From contig DASRJW010000029.1 in the NCBI GenBank assembly GCA_035649275.1, positions 53,171-117,170 on the forward strand: a DNA stretch of 64,000 bases. The letters are read 5' to 3'. Position 1 is the first letter of the stretch; each line of letters opens with the position of its first letter. Both the position numbers and the translations under genes were made by a program. This DNA is from Candidatus Krumholzibacteriia bacterium. Its GTDB lineage: Bacteria > Krumholzibacteriota > Krumholzibacteriia > G020349025. This document shows positions 20,381 through 30,014 of this stretch, piece by piece. Under the pieces are notes generated by a model. It searched no databases. It had not been told where the DNA came from and saw only the letters and a list, made by a program, of their open reading frames with translations.

Positions 20381-21958
20381 ATGGCAGCGCAACCTACACT
20401 GCAGACGCTGGGTTCCCTCCGCTCTGCCGGGATCCGGCCGTTGCCGGTGAAGGAAGAGCTCCGGCGCAACCTCAGGCGCCGGAAGAGCGCCGGCGAGCCC
20501 GTCTTCACCGGCATCATCGGGTACGAGCACACCGTCATCCCGCAGCTCGAGAATGCCCTCTTCGCCAAGCACGATTTCCTCCTCCTCGGGCTGCGCGGCC
20601 AGGCGAAGACGCGACTGCTGCGGCAGCTGACCGAGCTGCTCGACGAGTGGGTTCCGGCGGTGGCGGGCTGCCAGATCAACGACGATCCCTATGCCCCCCT
20701 CTGCAAGCGCTGCCGGCGCCTGGCGGCCGAGGCCGGCGACGAACTGCCCCTCGCCTGGATGCACCGTGACGAGCGCTACCACGAAAAGCTGGCGACACCG
20801 GACGTGACCATCGCCGATCTGATCGGCGACATCGATCCCATCAAGGCAGCCCGCGATCGGCTCACCTTCGCCGACGAGGAAGTCATCCACTTCGGTATCG
20901 TGCCGCGCACGCACCGCGGCATCTTCGCCCTCAACGAGCTGCCGGACCTGCAACCGCGCATCCAGGTGGGCCTGCTCAACATCATGGAGGAGAAGGACTT
21001 CCAGATTCGCGGCTTCCCCGTGCGCTTGGGGATCGACGTCCTCATGGTGTTCGCCGCCAATCCCGAGGACTACACCAACCGGGGCAACATCATCACGCCC
21101 CTCAAGGATCGCATCGCCTCCCAGATCCTGACCCACTACCCGCAGAACTTGGCGGATGCCATCCGCATCACCGATCAGGAAGCCTGGACGGAGCGCGGCA
21201 TCGCCTTCCAGGTGCCGGACTATTTCCGGGAGATCGTCGAGCAGGTGGCCTTCGAGGCGAGGCGTAGCGAGTTCGTCGACCAGTCGAGCGGGGTGTCGGC
21301 GCGGGTTTCCATCGCCGCCTACGAGAATCTGCTCTCCAATTTGGAGCGCCGCGCCTTGGCGACGGGAGAGGAGCCGGTGCGGCCGCGCATCCTGGATCTG
21401 CAGGCCATGGTGCCGGCGCTTTCCGGCAAGATCGAGCTGGTCTACGAAGGAGAGCAACAGGGTCCCGACGCGGTGGCGCGGCACCTCATCGGCCAAGCGG
21501 TGAAAACGGTCTTCGCCCGCCATTTCCCGCCGGTGGCCCGCGAGGGGGCGCGGCGGCGCACGGCTGGCGGTGGCGCGGAGGAACGCGGCTCGGCAGGGCG
21601 CGGCGGTCACGAGGGCGGGGCAGCGCGACGCCAGGCTCCGGAGGACGAGGCGGCGGCGAAGGAGCGGAGCACCGTCTACGACCGCATCGTCGGCTGGTTC
21701 TCCGGCGGCAAGCGCCTGGAGCTCTCCGATTCCATGCGCGAGGCCGAGTACGCCGCGGCGCTGCGTCAGGTGGACGGGCTCGAAGACGTGGCCGGGCGCT
21801 ACCTGCGGCTCGCGGACGAGAGCGCCCTGCCGGGGGTCATGGAGTTCGTCCTCGAGGGCCTGTACCAGAACTCCTTCGTGGCCAAGGAAAGCGTCGAGCG
21901 CAGCACCTTCTACAGCGACATGCTGCTGCGTATGTTCGATGGGATGAGGCGCGGTTGA
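20381..21958 (+). CDS. MoxR/ChlI-like AAA+ ATPase
   Basis: 525 residues from ATG 20381. The P-loop is the variant GLRGQAKT within FLLLGLRGQAKTRLLRQL. Further AAA+ elements are the Walker B-like GIFALNELPDL and sensor I VFAANPEDY, followed by GNIITPLKDRI. An insert carries Cys residues (CQINDDPYAPLCKRC) that may bind metal. This arrangement is typical of the magnesium-chelatase-I-like/MoxR proteins that pair with a VWA partner. The C-terminal part has an Arg/Gly-rich linker (about residues 385-425) and a helical end. A VWA gene follows 99 bases later, which supports a chaperone or remodelling complex rather than tetrapyrrole synthesis, since no bch or chl genes are nearby. Confidence 0.8.
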   Translation: MAAQPTLQTLGSLRSAGIRPLPVKEELRRNLRRRKSAGEPVFTGIIGYEHTVIPQLENALFAKHDFLLLGLRGQAKTRLLRQLTELLDEWVPAVAGCQINDDPYAPLCKRCRRLAAEAGDELPLAWMHRDERYHEKLATPDVTIADLIGDIDPIKAARDRLTFADEEVIHFGIVPRTHRGIFALNELPDLQPRIQVGLLNIMEEKDFQIRGFPVRLGIDVLMVFAANPEDYTNRGNIITPLKDRIASQILTHYPQNLADAIRITDQEAWTERGIAFQVPDYFREIVEQVAFEARRSEFVDQSSGVSARVSIAAYENLLSNLERRALATGEEPVRPRILDLQAMVPALSGKIELVYEGEQQGPDAVARHLIGQAVKTVFARHFPPVAREGARRRTAGGGAEERGSAGRGGHEGGAARRQAPEDEAAAKERSTVYDRIVGWFSGGKRLELSDSMREAEYAAALRQVDGLEDVAGRYLRLADESALPGVMEFVLEGLYQNSFVAKESVERSTFYSDMLLRMFDGMRRG

Positions 21959-22057
21959 GCCCGCAGGCGCCGCCCTCCATCCAACGCCAAGGCGCGACCG
22001 AGCCTGGGAACTCCTGAGTCCGTCGGGTGCAGACGCTGCAGTAAGGGAGCGTGACCG

Positions 22058-23158
22058 GTGCGAGTGCATTACTTCGCCTGGGACGAGGCTCTCTGGCAGG
22101 ACCTGCACCAGCACGTCGGCCTGCAGCGGTTGTTTCAGTACCTGGTGGTGCAGCAGGCCGGTGACGTGGAAGCGGCGCTGCAGATCCTGCGCGAGCTGCA
22201 GGCGGAAGGCCACCTCGATCCGAGTCTCGACCTCGAGCGCTTCGCCCAGCGCCTCGAAGAGCAGGAGCTGGTGCGCGACGCCGGCGGCCGCCTGGAGCTC
22301 ACGCCGCGGGGGGAGCGCGATCTCCGCCGCGGCGCCCTCGAGCACATCTGGGGCCACATGCGTGGGCGCGGCAGCGGCCAGCATCCGGTGCCGCGGGAGG
22401 GCGCCGGCAGCGAGGCGCTGCCGGAGACGCAGCCATTCACCTTCGGCGATGACCTGGATCGCGTCGACTTCAAGGCGGCGCTCAAGAACGCCATGCGCCG
22501 TAGTGCCGGCGAGGAGCTGCAGCTGCAGGAAGGCGATCTGGAGGTGCACGAGACCGAGCTCCGCACCTCCTGCGCCTCGGTGCTGCTCCTCGACATCAGC
22601 CACAGCATGATCCTATACGGCGAGGACCGCATCACCCCGGCGAAGCGGGTGGCCCTCGCGCTCACCGAGCTCATCTTGACCCAATACCCCAAGGATTCCC
22701 TGGACCTCGTTCTCTTCGGCGACGAGGCACGCAGCGTCCCGCTCGCGGAGCTGCCCTACGTGCAGGTGGGGCCGTACCACACCAACACGCAAGCGGCGCT
22801 GCAGCTCGCCCGCCGCCTCCTCGGCCGGCGCAAGCACGCCAACAAGCAGGTCCTCCTGATCACCGACGGCAAGCCCAGCTGCATCCGTGAGGAAGGGGGC
22901 CTCTACAAGAACTCCTTCGGCCTGGATCCACGCATCGTGCATCGCACCTTGGACGAGGCCGTCATCCTGCGCCGGCAGCGCATCCCCATCACCACTTTCA
23001 TGGTCGCCCGCGATCCGTACCTGCAGCGCTTCGTCGAGCGTCTCACCGAGCTCAACCATGGGCGCGCCTACCTCGCTTCGCTGCAGAACCTGGACGAGTA
23101 CGTCCTGGTGGACTTCATCCGCCACCGCCGCCGCCGCCAGACCGGGCCTTGGGCATGA
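22058..23158 (+). CDS. VWA domain protein, partner of the AAA+ ATPase
   Basis: 366 residues, GTG start. The N-terminal 165 residues are helical and charged; the C-terminal 200 form a von Willebrand A domain with a complete MIDAS: D179-x-S181-x-S183 (DISHSM), a Thr in YHTNTQAA, and Asp in LITDGKPS. Such a site binds Mg2+ and a ligand carboxylate. This is the usual partner of ChlI/MoxR ATPases. Its stop codon overlaps the kinase start codon in an ATGA junction, so the two are translationally coupled. No membrane segment is visible. Confidence 0.85.
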   Translation: MRVHYFAWDEALWQDLHQHVGLQRLFQYLVVQQAGDVEAALQILRELQAEGHLDPSLDLERFAQRLEEQELVRDAGGRLELTPRGERDLRRGALEHIWGHMRGRGSGQHPVPREGAGSEALPETQPFTFGDDLDRVDFKAALKNAMRRSAGEELQLQEGDLEVHETELRTSCASVLLLDISHSMILYGEDRITPAKRVALALTELILTQYPKDSLDLVLFGDEARSVPLAELPYVQVGPYHTNTQAALQLARRLLGRRKHANKQVLLITDGKPSCIREEGGLYKNSFGLDPRIVHRTLDEAVILRRQRIPITTFMVARDPYLQRFVERLTELNHGRAYLASLQNLDEYVLVDFIRHRRRRQTGPWA

Positions 23159-25314
23159 CCACCTCCTCCATCCCTCCCCGGGTGATCTCGCACTATCGCT
23201 TGCTCGAACCCTTGGGACGCGGGGCCATGGGCGAAGTGTGGCTGGCGGAGGACACACAGCTGCCGCGGCAAGTGGCGGTGAAGTTGCTGCCGGCGCATCT
23301 GGCGGAAGAGGCCGAAGCGGTGCAGCGCATGCTGCGGGAAGCCCAGGCTGCCGCCAGCGTCGATCACCCTGCCGTGGTGACGGTGTATGAAGCGGGACTC
23401 GCCGCCGGTCAGCCGTACATCGTCATGCAGCGCCTGGAGGGTGAAACCCTGGCGCAACGGCTAGAGCGCGGCGTCATGCCCGTGGCCGACGCCGTGTCCC
23501 TGGCCACGCAGGTGGCCGACGCGCTGGCCGAGGTGCATGCCCTCGGCATCGTGCACCGCGATCTCAAACCCTCCAACATCATGCTCACCGCGCGGGGGGC
23601 CAAGATCCTCGATTTCGGCGTCGCCACCGTCCGCTCGCTGCCGGGCCTGACCACGCCGGGGGCTACGGTGGGCACGCCGCGCACCATGAGCCCGGAGCAG
23701 GTGCGGGGGGCGCCGCCGGACAACCGCGCCGATCTCTGGGCCCTCGGGGTCATCCTCTACCGGGCGCTCACTGGTGTGTGGCCCTTCGACGCCGCCGATC
23801 AGCAAGGCGTGCTGCAGCGCGTGTTGCAGCACGAGCCGGCGCGCCCCAGCACGCTGCGGCCCGAGATCGATCCCGATCTGGAGCACCTGGTGCTCAAGCT
23901 CCTGCGCAAGGAAGCCGCCCATCGTTACAGTCGCGCCGAGGAGCTGCTCGCGGACCTGGCCTGCTGCGGCAAGGGGCTGTCGTCGAGCGCGGCGGTGCGG
24001 GAGCCGCAGGCGCTGGCGGAGCCGGAAGCACGGCGCGCCCCGGGCTTGGCGGTGCTGCGCTTCGAGGTGTTGAGCGCCGATCCCGACGATGCCTACCTCG
24101 CCGCGGGGCTGGCGGAGGATCTCATCGTCGATCTGAGCCGCGTCGAGGGTTTGCACGTTCCCTCCCGCGCCGATGTCGCCCCGTACAGCGAGCGCAATGT
24201 GCCACCGCGCACCCTCGCCCGCGAGCTCGGCGTCGACTTCGTCCTCTTGGGCAGCGTCCGTCGGCATGGGAACCGAGCCCGCATCAGCGCCCAGCTCGTC
24301 CGCGCCAGCGACGGGCACGTGCTCTGGGGCGGTCGCTTCGATCGCACCCTCGAGGATCTCTTCGAAGTGCAAGCGGAGGTGTCGGCGGAGATCACCCAAG
24401 CACTCCAGCTCGCGCTGGCGCCGGAGGAGCGCGAGATGCTACGGCGGGCGCCGACACGGAACACCGAGGCCTACACGCTCTACTTGAAAGCGCGGGAGCT
24501 GGCCGATCGCTCCAAGGAGGAGAACCTGCGCGCCGCAGAGCTGCTGCGCCAGGCCCTCGACCTGGATCCCGGCTTCGCACTGGCCCACGCCGCGCTCGGG
24601 GAGTGCTTGGCGCTGCGCAGCCTGCGCTGGTGGGCCGGGATGGAGATGGCGGAACCGGCGCTGGCTTGCGCGCGGCGCGCCTTGGAGCTCGAACCGGGCT
24701 TGCCCGATGCGCATCGGGTCGAATCCATGGTGCTGCGCCTGCAAGGCAAGGTGCAGGAGATGCTGCAGGTGCTGGAGAAGGTGCTGGCGACGAACGAGGA
24801 TGGTGAGACCCTGGAATGGGTGGGATGGTGCTACCTCACCCTCGGCCAGCCCGAAAGAGCCGTGCCGGTCCTGGAACGGCTCGTCGCCCGCCGTCCCGAT
24901 CTCTACATGGGTGCTGTCTATCTGAGCAACGGCTACGACATGCAGGGGAAGACCGCCGAGTCGGAACGACTCGTGCGCCTGCTGCGCGAGCGGCTCCTCG
25001 ACCTCGTGCGTCGAGCCCCCGATTCCGTGCATCCGCGCGCCATTTTGGCGGGGATCCTGGTGCGCCTGGGCGAGATCGAGGCGGGGCTGGCGCAGATCGA
25101 CCGCGCCATCGCTCTCGCTCCCGACGACGGTCGCATTCGTTACAACGCTGCCTGCGCCTTGGCTCTGGCGGGACGCGAGGAGGTGGCTCTCGACCATCTC
25201 GAGGCGGCGGTGCGCCACATGCCGACCTACATCTCCGATTGGCCGCGCCGCGACCCCGATCTCGCCAGCCTGCACTCCCACCCGCGTTTCGTGCGTCTCT
25301 TTCCTGCCACCTGA
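23155..25314 (+). CDS. Ser/Thr protein kinase with TolB-like and TPR domains
   Basis: 719 residues from the ATG that overlaps the VWA stop. Residues 10-270 are a Hanks-type kinase with all key motifs: GRGAMGEV loop, Lys43 in VAVKLL, HRDLKPSN (Asp136), DFG (Asp153) and SPEQ in place of APE. There is no membrane helix and no PASTA repeat. Residues about 290-420 match the FlgO/TolB-like N-terminal fold found in adenylate-cyclase and kinase fusions (AVLRFEVLSADPDDAYLAAG, VDFVLLGSVRR, DGHVLWGGRFDR). TPR repeats fill the remainder. Coupling to the VWA and AAA+ genes suggests the kinase regulates or is regulated by that complex; target unknown. Confidence 0.88.
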   Translation: MTTSSIPPRVISHYRLLEPLGRGAMGEVWLAEDTQLPRQVAVKLLPAHLAEEAEAVQRMLREAQAAASVDHPAVVTVYEAGLAAGQPYIVMQRLEGETLAQRLERGVMPVADAVSLATQVADALAEVHALGIVHRDLKPSNIMLTARGAKILDFGVATVRSLPGLTTPGATVGTPRTMSPEQVRGAPPDNRADLWALGVILYRALTGVWPFDAADQQGVLQRVLQHEPARPSTLRPEIDPDLEHLVLKLLRKEAAHRYSRAEELLADLACCGKGLSSSAAVREPQALAEPEARRAPGLAVLRFEVLSADPDDAYLAAGLAEDLIVDLSRVEGLHVPSRADVAPYSERNVPPRTLARELGVDFVLLGSVRRHGNRARISAQLVRASDGHVLWGGRFDRTLEDLFEVQAEVSAEITQALQLALAPEEREMLRRAPTRNTEAYTLYLKARELADRSKEENLRAAELLRQALDLDPGFALAHAALGECLALRSLRWWAGMEMAEPALACARRALELEPGLPDAHRVESMVLRLQGKVQEMLQVLEKVLATNEDGETLEWVGWCYLTLGQPERAVPVLERLVARRPDLYMGAVYLSNGYDMQGKTAESERLVRLLRERLLDLVRRAPDSVHPRAILAGILVRLGEIEAGLAQIDRAIALAPDDGRIRYNAACALALAGREEVALDHLEAAVRHMPTYISDWPRRDPDLASLHSHPRFVRLFPAT

Positions 25315-25417
25315 GCCGCCGCCTCCGTCGCCTGCGCGTCTTTCTTGCGCCGCCGTCCTGCAAACCGGGCTCGCGGGTTCTGCGCCATCGACGAGAGGCG
25401 TGCGCCGGCGGGCAGCG

Positions 25418-26707
25418 TCAGTGCGACGGCAGCTCCCAACTCCTCCGGGCCCGGGGAGCGCGCGCCACGCCGTCGCTGGGCAGTCGCCAGGCGTTGAGGA
25501 CGTTGAGCGCCAGCAGCGCTGCGCCGATGCCGAAGGCGGCGCGCATGCCAAAGCGGGCGGCGAGAGCGCCGCCGGCGAGCGGCCCCACCACGCCGCCGAG
25601 GAGTGTGGCGCTCGACCCGAAAGCCATCATGCCGGCCCGGCGGCGTTCGGGCGTGGCCTGGGCGATGACGGCGTAGAACGCCGGCAGCATGGCGGCGGCG
25701 AACAATCCCTGCAGGAGTCGGAACACCAAGAGCGTGTGCACGCTCCGGGCTGAGGCTTGCAGGAGAAAGACGACGGCAGCGCCGCCGCAGGCCAGCACGA
25801 GAGCACGACGGCGGCCGAAGCGATCACCGGCGCGGCCCCAGAAAGGCGCCGCCACGCCCATGGCCGCTCCGGTGCTCCCGAACAGGATTCCCGTGGTGCT
25901 GGAGAGCCGCGCCTCGGGCACACCCAGGGATTCGACGAAGAGGGCGAAGAACGGTTGCACCAGCAGCAAGGCGAACTGGGTACAGAAGAGTCCGAGGAGA
26001 CTGACCGGCAGGGGATGGCGCCGGGCAAAGGCGGCGTTGCGCTTCAGGGACGAGGAACGCCGCCGCCTGCGGCGAGAGTGCGGCGCCGCAACCAGGCGCC
26101 ACACGGCGAGCGCAGCCGAAAACTCCACGGCGGCGGTGACATAGAACAGGGCGCGGAAGCCGATGACGTCGGCGAGGACACCGCCGACGAGGGGACCGAC
26201 GACGACTCCTGCCGCTTGCGCCGAGGAGAGCGTGCCGAGAGCGTAGCCCTGCTGCTCCCGCGGGGCAGTGGCGGAGACCAAGGCGATGGCGGCGGGGATG
26301 AATCCCGACACCGTGCCCTGTAGGAAGCGCAGCAGGAGCAGCTGGCCTGGGCTCCGGGCGAAGGACATGAGGAAGAGCGCCGCCGACAGGCCGACGAGGG
26401 AACGCACCACCATGAGCTTGCGGCCGACGCGATCGCCGACCCAACCCCAGACCGGTGTCATCAGCGCGGCGCAGAGGAACGGCCCCGAGAAAATCGCCCC
26501 GCTCCAGCGCTGCACACTTGCCGGGTCATCGACGCCATAGGAGCGAACGAGGAGCGGCAGGAAAGGCAGGATGAGCCCCATGCCGGCGACGACGAGGAGT
26601 TGCACTCCCCACATCACGAAAAGTGTCCGGCGCCAGTCTTGGGTCTCGGCGGTCTCCTCCGGCGGCGTCGAGTCCGGAGGCGCGCGTGCGGGCTCGGGAG
26701 GGCGCAA
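25418..26707 (-). CDS. MFS efflux-type transporter
   Basis: 429 residues with 12 membrane segments in two halves. Motif A between helices 2 and 3 is GDRVGRKLMV, and a matching sequence in the second half is GDRFGRRRAL, both typical of drug/H+ antiporters such as MdtG or TetA relatives. Acidic/Pro-rich cytoplasmic N-terminus. TTG start at 26707, two bases after the stop of the moaB gene, so the two form an operon. It faces the kinase gene convergently across about 100 bases with no clear terminator. Substrate cannot be inferred. Confidence 0.85.
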   Translation of the reverse strand: MRPPEPARAPPDSTPPEETAETQDWRRTLFVMWGVQLLVVAGMGLILPFLPLLVRSYGVDDPASVQRWSGAIFSGPFLCAALMTPVWGWVGDRVGRKLMVVRSLVGLSAALFLMSFARSPGQLLLLRFLQGTVSGFIPAAIALVSATAPREQQGYALGTLSSAQAAGVVVGPLVGGVLADVIGFRALFYVTAAVEFSAALAVWRLVAAPHSRRRRRRSSSLKRNAAFARRHPLPVSLLGLFCTQFALLLVQPFFALFVESLGVPEARLSSTTGILFGSTGAAMGVAAPFWGRAGDRFGRRRALVLACGGAAVVFLLQASARSVHTLLVFRLLQGLFAAAMLPAFYAVIAQATPERRRAGMMAFGSSATLLGGVVGPLAGGALAARFGMRAAFGIGAALLALNVLNAWRLPSDGVARAPRARRSWELPSH

Positions 26708-26709
26708 GT

Positions 26710-27237
26710 TCAGGAGGCACGCTCCGGTGGAGCGTCGCGGCGCAGTTCCCCGACCAGGTGGCCGAGTTCGGGGAGGATGAGCTTCTCCAGCGCCAGTCGT
26801 GCTGCGCCAGGTGAACCGGGGATGGAGAAGACCAGCTTGCCGCGCACGATGCCCGCGGAAGCCCGGGAGAGCATGGCGGCGCTGCGGATCTCCCCGTAAG
26901 AAAGGGCGCGGAAGAATTCGCCGAAGCCCGGGATCTCTCGTTCGTAGAGCCGCGACAACACGTCGTACGCCCGGTCACGGGGCGCGATGCCGGTGCCGCC
27001 GTTGACGATGAGGGCGTCGAAACCACCGGCGTCGAGGAGATCCTTCAGACCGCGCTTCAGAGGTTGGGCGTCCTCGCGCCAGATGCAGGAACCGACGACC
27101 CGGTGACCGGCGGCTTCCAGGGCGTCGCGGATCTGCGCCCCCGTGGTGTCGCTCGCCTCGTCGCGCGTATCCGAGCAGGTGACGACGAACACGTCCACCG
27201 CCGACGGCGCCGCGGCGCGATGTGCCTCGAGGCCCAT
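26710..27237 (-). CDS. moaB: MoaB/Mog family molybdopterin biosynthesis protein
   Basis: 175 residues from ATG 27237, preceded by an AGGCAGGAC ribosome-like site; an in-frame ATG at 27303 would add 22 residues with no family match. The MoaB/MogA fold signatures are present: VVTCSDTR near the N-terminus, NGGTGIAPRDRAYDVL for pterin binding, SRASAGIVRGKLVFSIPGSP near the end. The family adenylylates molybdopterin before metal insertion. No other moa or moe gene is in the window, so this is an isolated member. Confidence 0.9.
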   Translation of the reverse strand: MGLEAHRAAAPSAVDVFVVTCSDTRDEASDTTGAQIRDALEAAGHRVVGSCIWREDAQPLKRGLKDLLDAGGFDALIVNGGTGIAPRDRAYDVLSRLYEREIPGFGEFFRALSYGEIRSAAMLSRASAGIVRGKLVFSIPGSPGAARLALEKLILPELGHLVGELRRDAPPERAS

Positions 27238-27463
27238 GTCCTGCCTGCCTTTGCCCTGGACCGCGGCCGCGGCGCGAGCGGTCGCTGTTCGTAGGAACTG
27301 CATTGTAGGGGGGTGGCGCGATGCTCACAAGCTGGCGGTTCGCCGCACGGCGTGGCGTGCGTCGATACGCGCCGCCCGGCACGGGCGCCGACGGCACCGC
27401 CCGCGGCACGGCTGTGCGCCAGGTCATGCAAAAGGGAAACGGTTTGTCGCGGCGGCGGGGGCC

Positions 27464-27985
27464 TCAGACGCCGGCGACGACGGGCTCGTGCACCTCGCTG
27501 AGGCTCTCCTTGGCGATGTCGAGGACCTGAGCTTCTTCCTCGGAGATCACCATCTCGCACTTGCCGGAGCGGATGGGCTTGGCGTAGGCGCGCGAATCGT
27601 TGCGGCCGGCGATGCTCGTGATCATGACGCCATTGAAGTGTGCGTCCAGAAGGCAGAGCGAAAAGCTCTGCTGCCCCCGAATGTCGTCGAAGGCGTCGTA
27701 GCGCTTGAAGCCCACGCCTTGGATGGCGTTCATCGCCTGCGAGCGCAGACGGCGCACATAGGTGAGGGTCTCCTCGATGCGGCGCTTGTTGTTCTCCACG
27801 CCCTGGATCTGGGCCTGCAGGAGCGCATTCGTGTCGCTGGACTGGGCCGCCTGCAACAACGCCTCGTAGGGCTGGGCAAAGCGGTTGAGACGCCGGAGGA
27901 GCGCGCAGCCGAGTACGAGACCGGCGCAGCCGAGGACCGCGGCGAGGGCGCTCAGCACGGGGGCCACGTCGTTCAGCGTCTCCAT
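27464..27985 (-). CDS. DUF4446 family membrane-anchored protein
   Basis: 173 residues. Start ATG 27985 lies 6 bases after GGAGG, while an ATG at 27991 directly abuts it and is less likely. One N-terminal membrane helix (LSALAAVLGCAGLVLGCALL) is followed by a helical stretch and the conserved C-terminal domain with VGFKRYDAFDDIRGQQSFSLC, NGVMITSI and GRNDSRAYAKPI. DUF4446 proteins are widespread near division and chromosome-segregation genes in Gram-positive bacteria, but the function is unknown. Here no such neighbour is present. Confidence 0.8.
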   Translation of the reverse strand: METLNDVAPVLSALAAVLGCAGLVLGCALLRRLNRFAQPYEALLQAAQSSDTNALLQAQIQGVENNKRRIEETLTYVRRLRSQAMNAIQGVGFKRYDAFDDIRGQQSFSLCLLDAHFNGVMITSIAGRNDSRAYAKPIRSGKCEMVISEEEAQVLDIAKESLSEVHEPVVAGV

Positions 27986-27991
27986 CCCCAT

Positions 27992-28584
27992 CCTCCGGTC
28001 CAGACGGAACTCATCGTTGCTCGCGCTCCCGCACGATGCGAGCGACATGCCAGGCTGGGAGATGGCGTCCGCCCGTGGCGATGGACGATTGCCCCGGCGC
28101 CTGAGGCGGTCCAGGCCCCGGCGTCGACCGGCCGCCGGCGGCGACGAAGGGTCAGGCTCGCCTCGTCGTCGCACGCTTCCGGGCTTCCCGCTGGGGGTGC
28201 CGCGTCAGACGGCCGGGACTGGGTTTCGGTCTGGCCAGAGGCGAGCCAGCTCGCACCTTCCTGCTCATGAAATGATCGGGCCCGTGGAGGCCTGGGGAGT
28301 CCGCAGCGGGCGACCCCCTGAAGGTGGGCCCGAGCCGTCTGGGACCCATCCACCGCAGGGCTCGGGCCAGGCAGGGGGTTCGAGGTTCTCTGCGCGCGGC
28401 TTTGTATGATCTCCACGACCTGCCGGTGCCCGGGGCAGCGACCCTTGCCGATCCGCCCAGCGCCCTCGATGGATGGTCGTCACCGGCGCGATCGACGGGC
28501 GTTGCGCCGCCACGATGGATTGCCGGTTGCGCCGCTACCCTAGGATTGGCGGTTGGGTTGTCACGACCGAACGGGAGGCCAGGA
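27992..28584. other. Intergenic gap between divergent DUF4446 and cca genes
   Basis: About 590 GC-rich bases. The frames here are Arg/Pro-rich and not protein-like. A TATGAT hexamer at 28405-28410 could be a -10 box for the cca gene, but no -35 partner at good spacing is visible. I see no hairpin, RNA gene or repeat. Confidence 0.4.
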
Positions 28585-29913
28585 GTGTACGCAGCAGCCT
28601 TGGAGGTCGTGCGCCGGCTCCAGAAGGCCGGCTTCGAAACCTACTGGGTCGGTGGTTGCGTGCGCGACCGACTGCTCGGCCTTGACCCCGGCGATTACGA
28701 CGTCGCGACCGCGGCCTTGCCAGCCGAGGCAGCCCCACTCTTCGACGCCAGCCGCGAGGTCGGGCGCAGCTTCAACGTCTTGCAGGTGCGGTGCAGCGAC
28801 GTCTGGATCGAGGTGGCCACCTTCCGGAGCGAAGGCGACTACCGCGACGGCCGGCATCCGGAGCACATCGCGCCGGCGGATGCGCGCGCCGACGCTCTGC
28901 GCCGTGATTTCACCATCAATGCTCTCTTCCTGGATCCTCTCACCGATCGCATCCTGGATTTCGTCGGCGGCCAAGAGGATCTCCGCCGACGGCTGTTGCG
29001 CTGTGTCGGGGATCCGGAGGCGCGTCTGCGCGAGGATGCCCTCCGCCTCATGCGCGCCGTCCGTTTCGCTTGTCGCTTCGCCCTGGACCTGGAGCCCGAG
29101 ACGCGGCGGGCGCTGGAGAACAACGCGGAGCGCCTGCGCCTAGTGGCGGCGGAACGGATCGGCGAGGAATTCCTGCAGATGCTGACAGGCCCGCAGCCCG
29201 AGCGCGCGATGACTTTGCTCTTGGAGACCGGACTTCTCGAGCGCTTCGCTCCCGAGCTCGTGCGTCTGCAGGGCTGTGAGCAATCGCCTCGCCATCACCC
29301 GGAAGGCGACGTGTGGGTGCATACGCTGCGCATGTTGTCGCTCATGGCCGAGTCGGTCCCGCCCGACGGCGACCGGGCGCTCGCGCTCGGCGTCCTGCTC
29401 CACGACGCCGGCAAGCCGGACTCGCGGCGCCTGCGCGGTGAGAGCGTCACCTTCTATGGGCATGAGAGGCGAGGTCAGGAGATTGCCTCGGCACTCATGC
29501 AACGGTTGGCGATTCCCTCACGCACCCAGGAGACGGTGTCGATGCTCGTGGGCCAGCATCTGCGCTTCCTCGACGTGGAGCAGATGCGAAAGAGCACGCT
29601 GCGACGCTTCGTTCTCCAGGAGGGCTTCGACCGTCTCCTCGCATTGCACCGTCTCGATGCCCTTTCCTCCCGCGGCGATCTGTCTTCCTGGGAGTTCTGC
29701 CGGCGCGAGTTGCAGGCCATTGCCGAGGAAGGCATCCCGGTGCGGCCGCTGCTCTCGGGCCATGAGCTGCAGGCGCTCGGTTACCTGCCCGGGCCACGAC
29801 TCGGTGAGATCCTGCGCGCTCTGGTCGATGCACAGCTGGAGGGGATCGTGCGGGACGGCCCAGGCGCGCAGGCCTGGGTGCGCGCGCAGTACCCGCCCGA
29901 GCGCGACCGCTGA
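28585..29913 (+). CDS. cca: CCA tRNA nucleotidyltransferase / poly(A) polymerase family with HD domain
   Basis: 442 residues from GTG 28585, which has GGGAGG six bases upstream. Class II nucleotidyltransferase head motifs are clear: WVGGCVRDRLLG, then DYDVAT with catalytic acidic residues, RRDFTINALF, LDFVGGQEDL and REDALRLMRAVRFA. An HD phosphohydrolase domain follows, with LLHDAGKP. The enzyme adds or repairs the 3' CCA end of tRNAs, or acts as a poly(A) polymerase; sequence alone does not separate these. A tRNA gene lies 100 bases downstream on the same strand. Confidence 0.92.
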   Translation: MYAAALEVVRRLQKAGFETYWVGGCVRDRLLGLDPGDYDVATAALPAEAAPLFDASREVGRSFNVLQVRCSDVWIEVATFRSEGDYRDGRHPEHIAPADARADALRRDFTINALFLDPLTDRILDFVGGQEDLRRRLLRCVGDPEARLREDALRLMRAVRFACRFALDLEPETRRALENNAERLRLVAAERIGEEFLQMLTGPQPERAMTLLLETGLLERFAPELVRLQGCEQSPRHHPEGDVWVHTLRMLSLMAESVPPDGDRALALGVLLHDAGKPDSRRLRGESVTFYGHERRGQEIASALMQRLAIPSRTQETVSMLVGQHLRFLDVEQMRKSTLRRFVLQEGFDRLLALHRLDALSSRGDLSSWEFCRRELQAIAEEGIPVRPLLSGHELQALGYLPGPRLGEILRALVDAQLEGIVRDGPGAQAWVRAQYPPERDR

Positions 29914-29975
29914 CGGCTCGAAGCCGGACCGACGCCTTGGCAGAACTCAGCGGGCGGCGCGCTCGCACCGCTCTC

Positions 29976-30004
29976 TTGACAACCCTGCCCCCGACAGGGA
30001 ACCT
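29976..30004 (+). promoter_or_regulatory. Promoter of tRNA-Val
   Basis: A perfect TTGACA (29976-29981) lies in the gap before the tRNA; at 17-base spacing the -10 would be GAACCT (29999-30004), which keeps A2 and T6. Transcription would start close to the mature 5' end. Confidence 0.45.
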
Positions 30005-30014
30005 ATGGCTCGAG

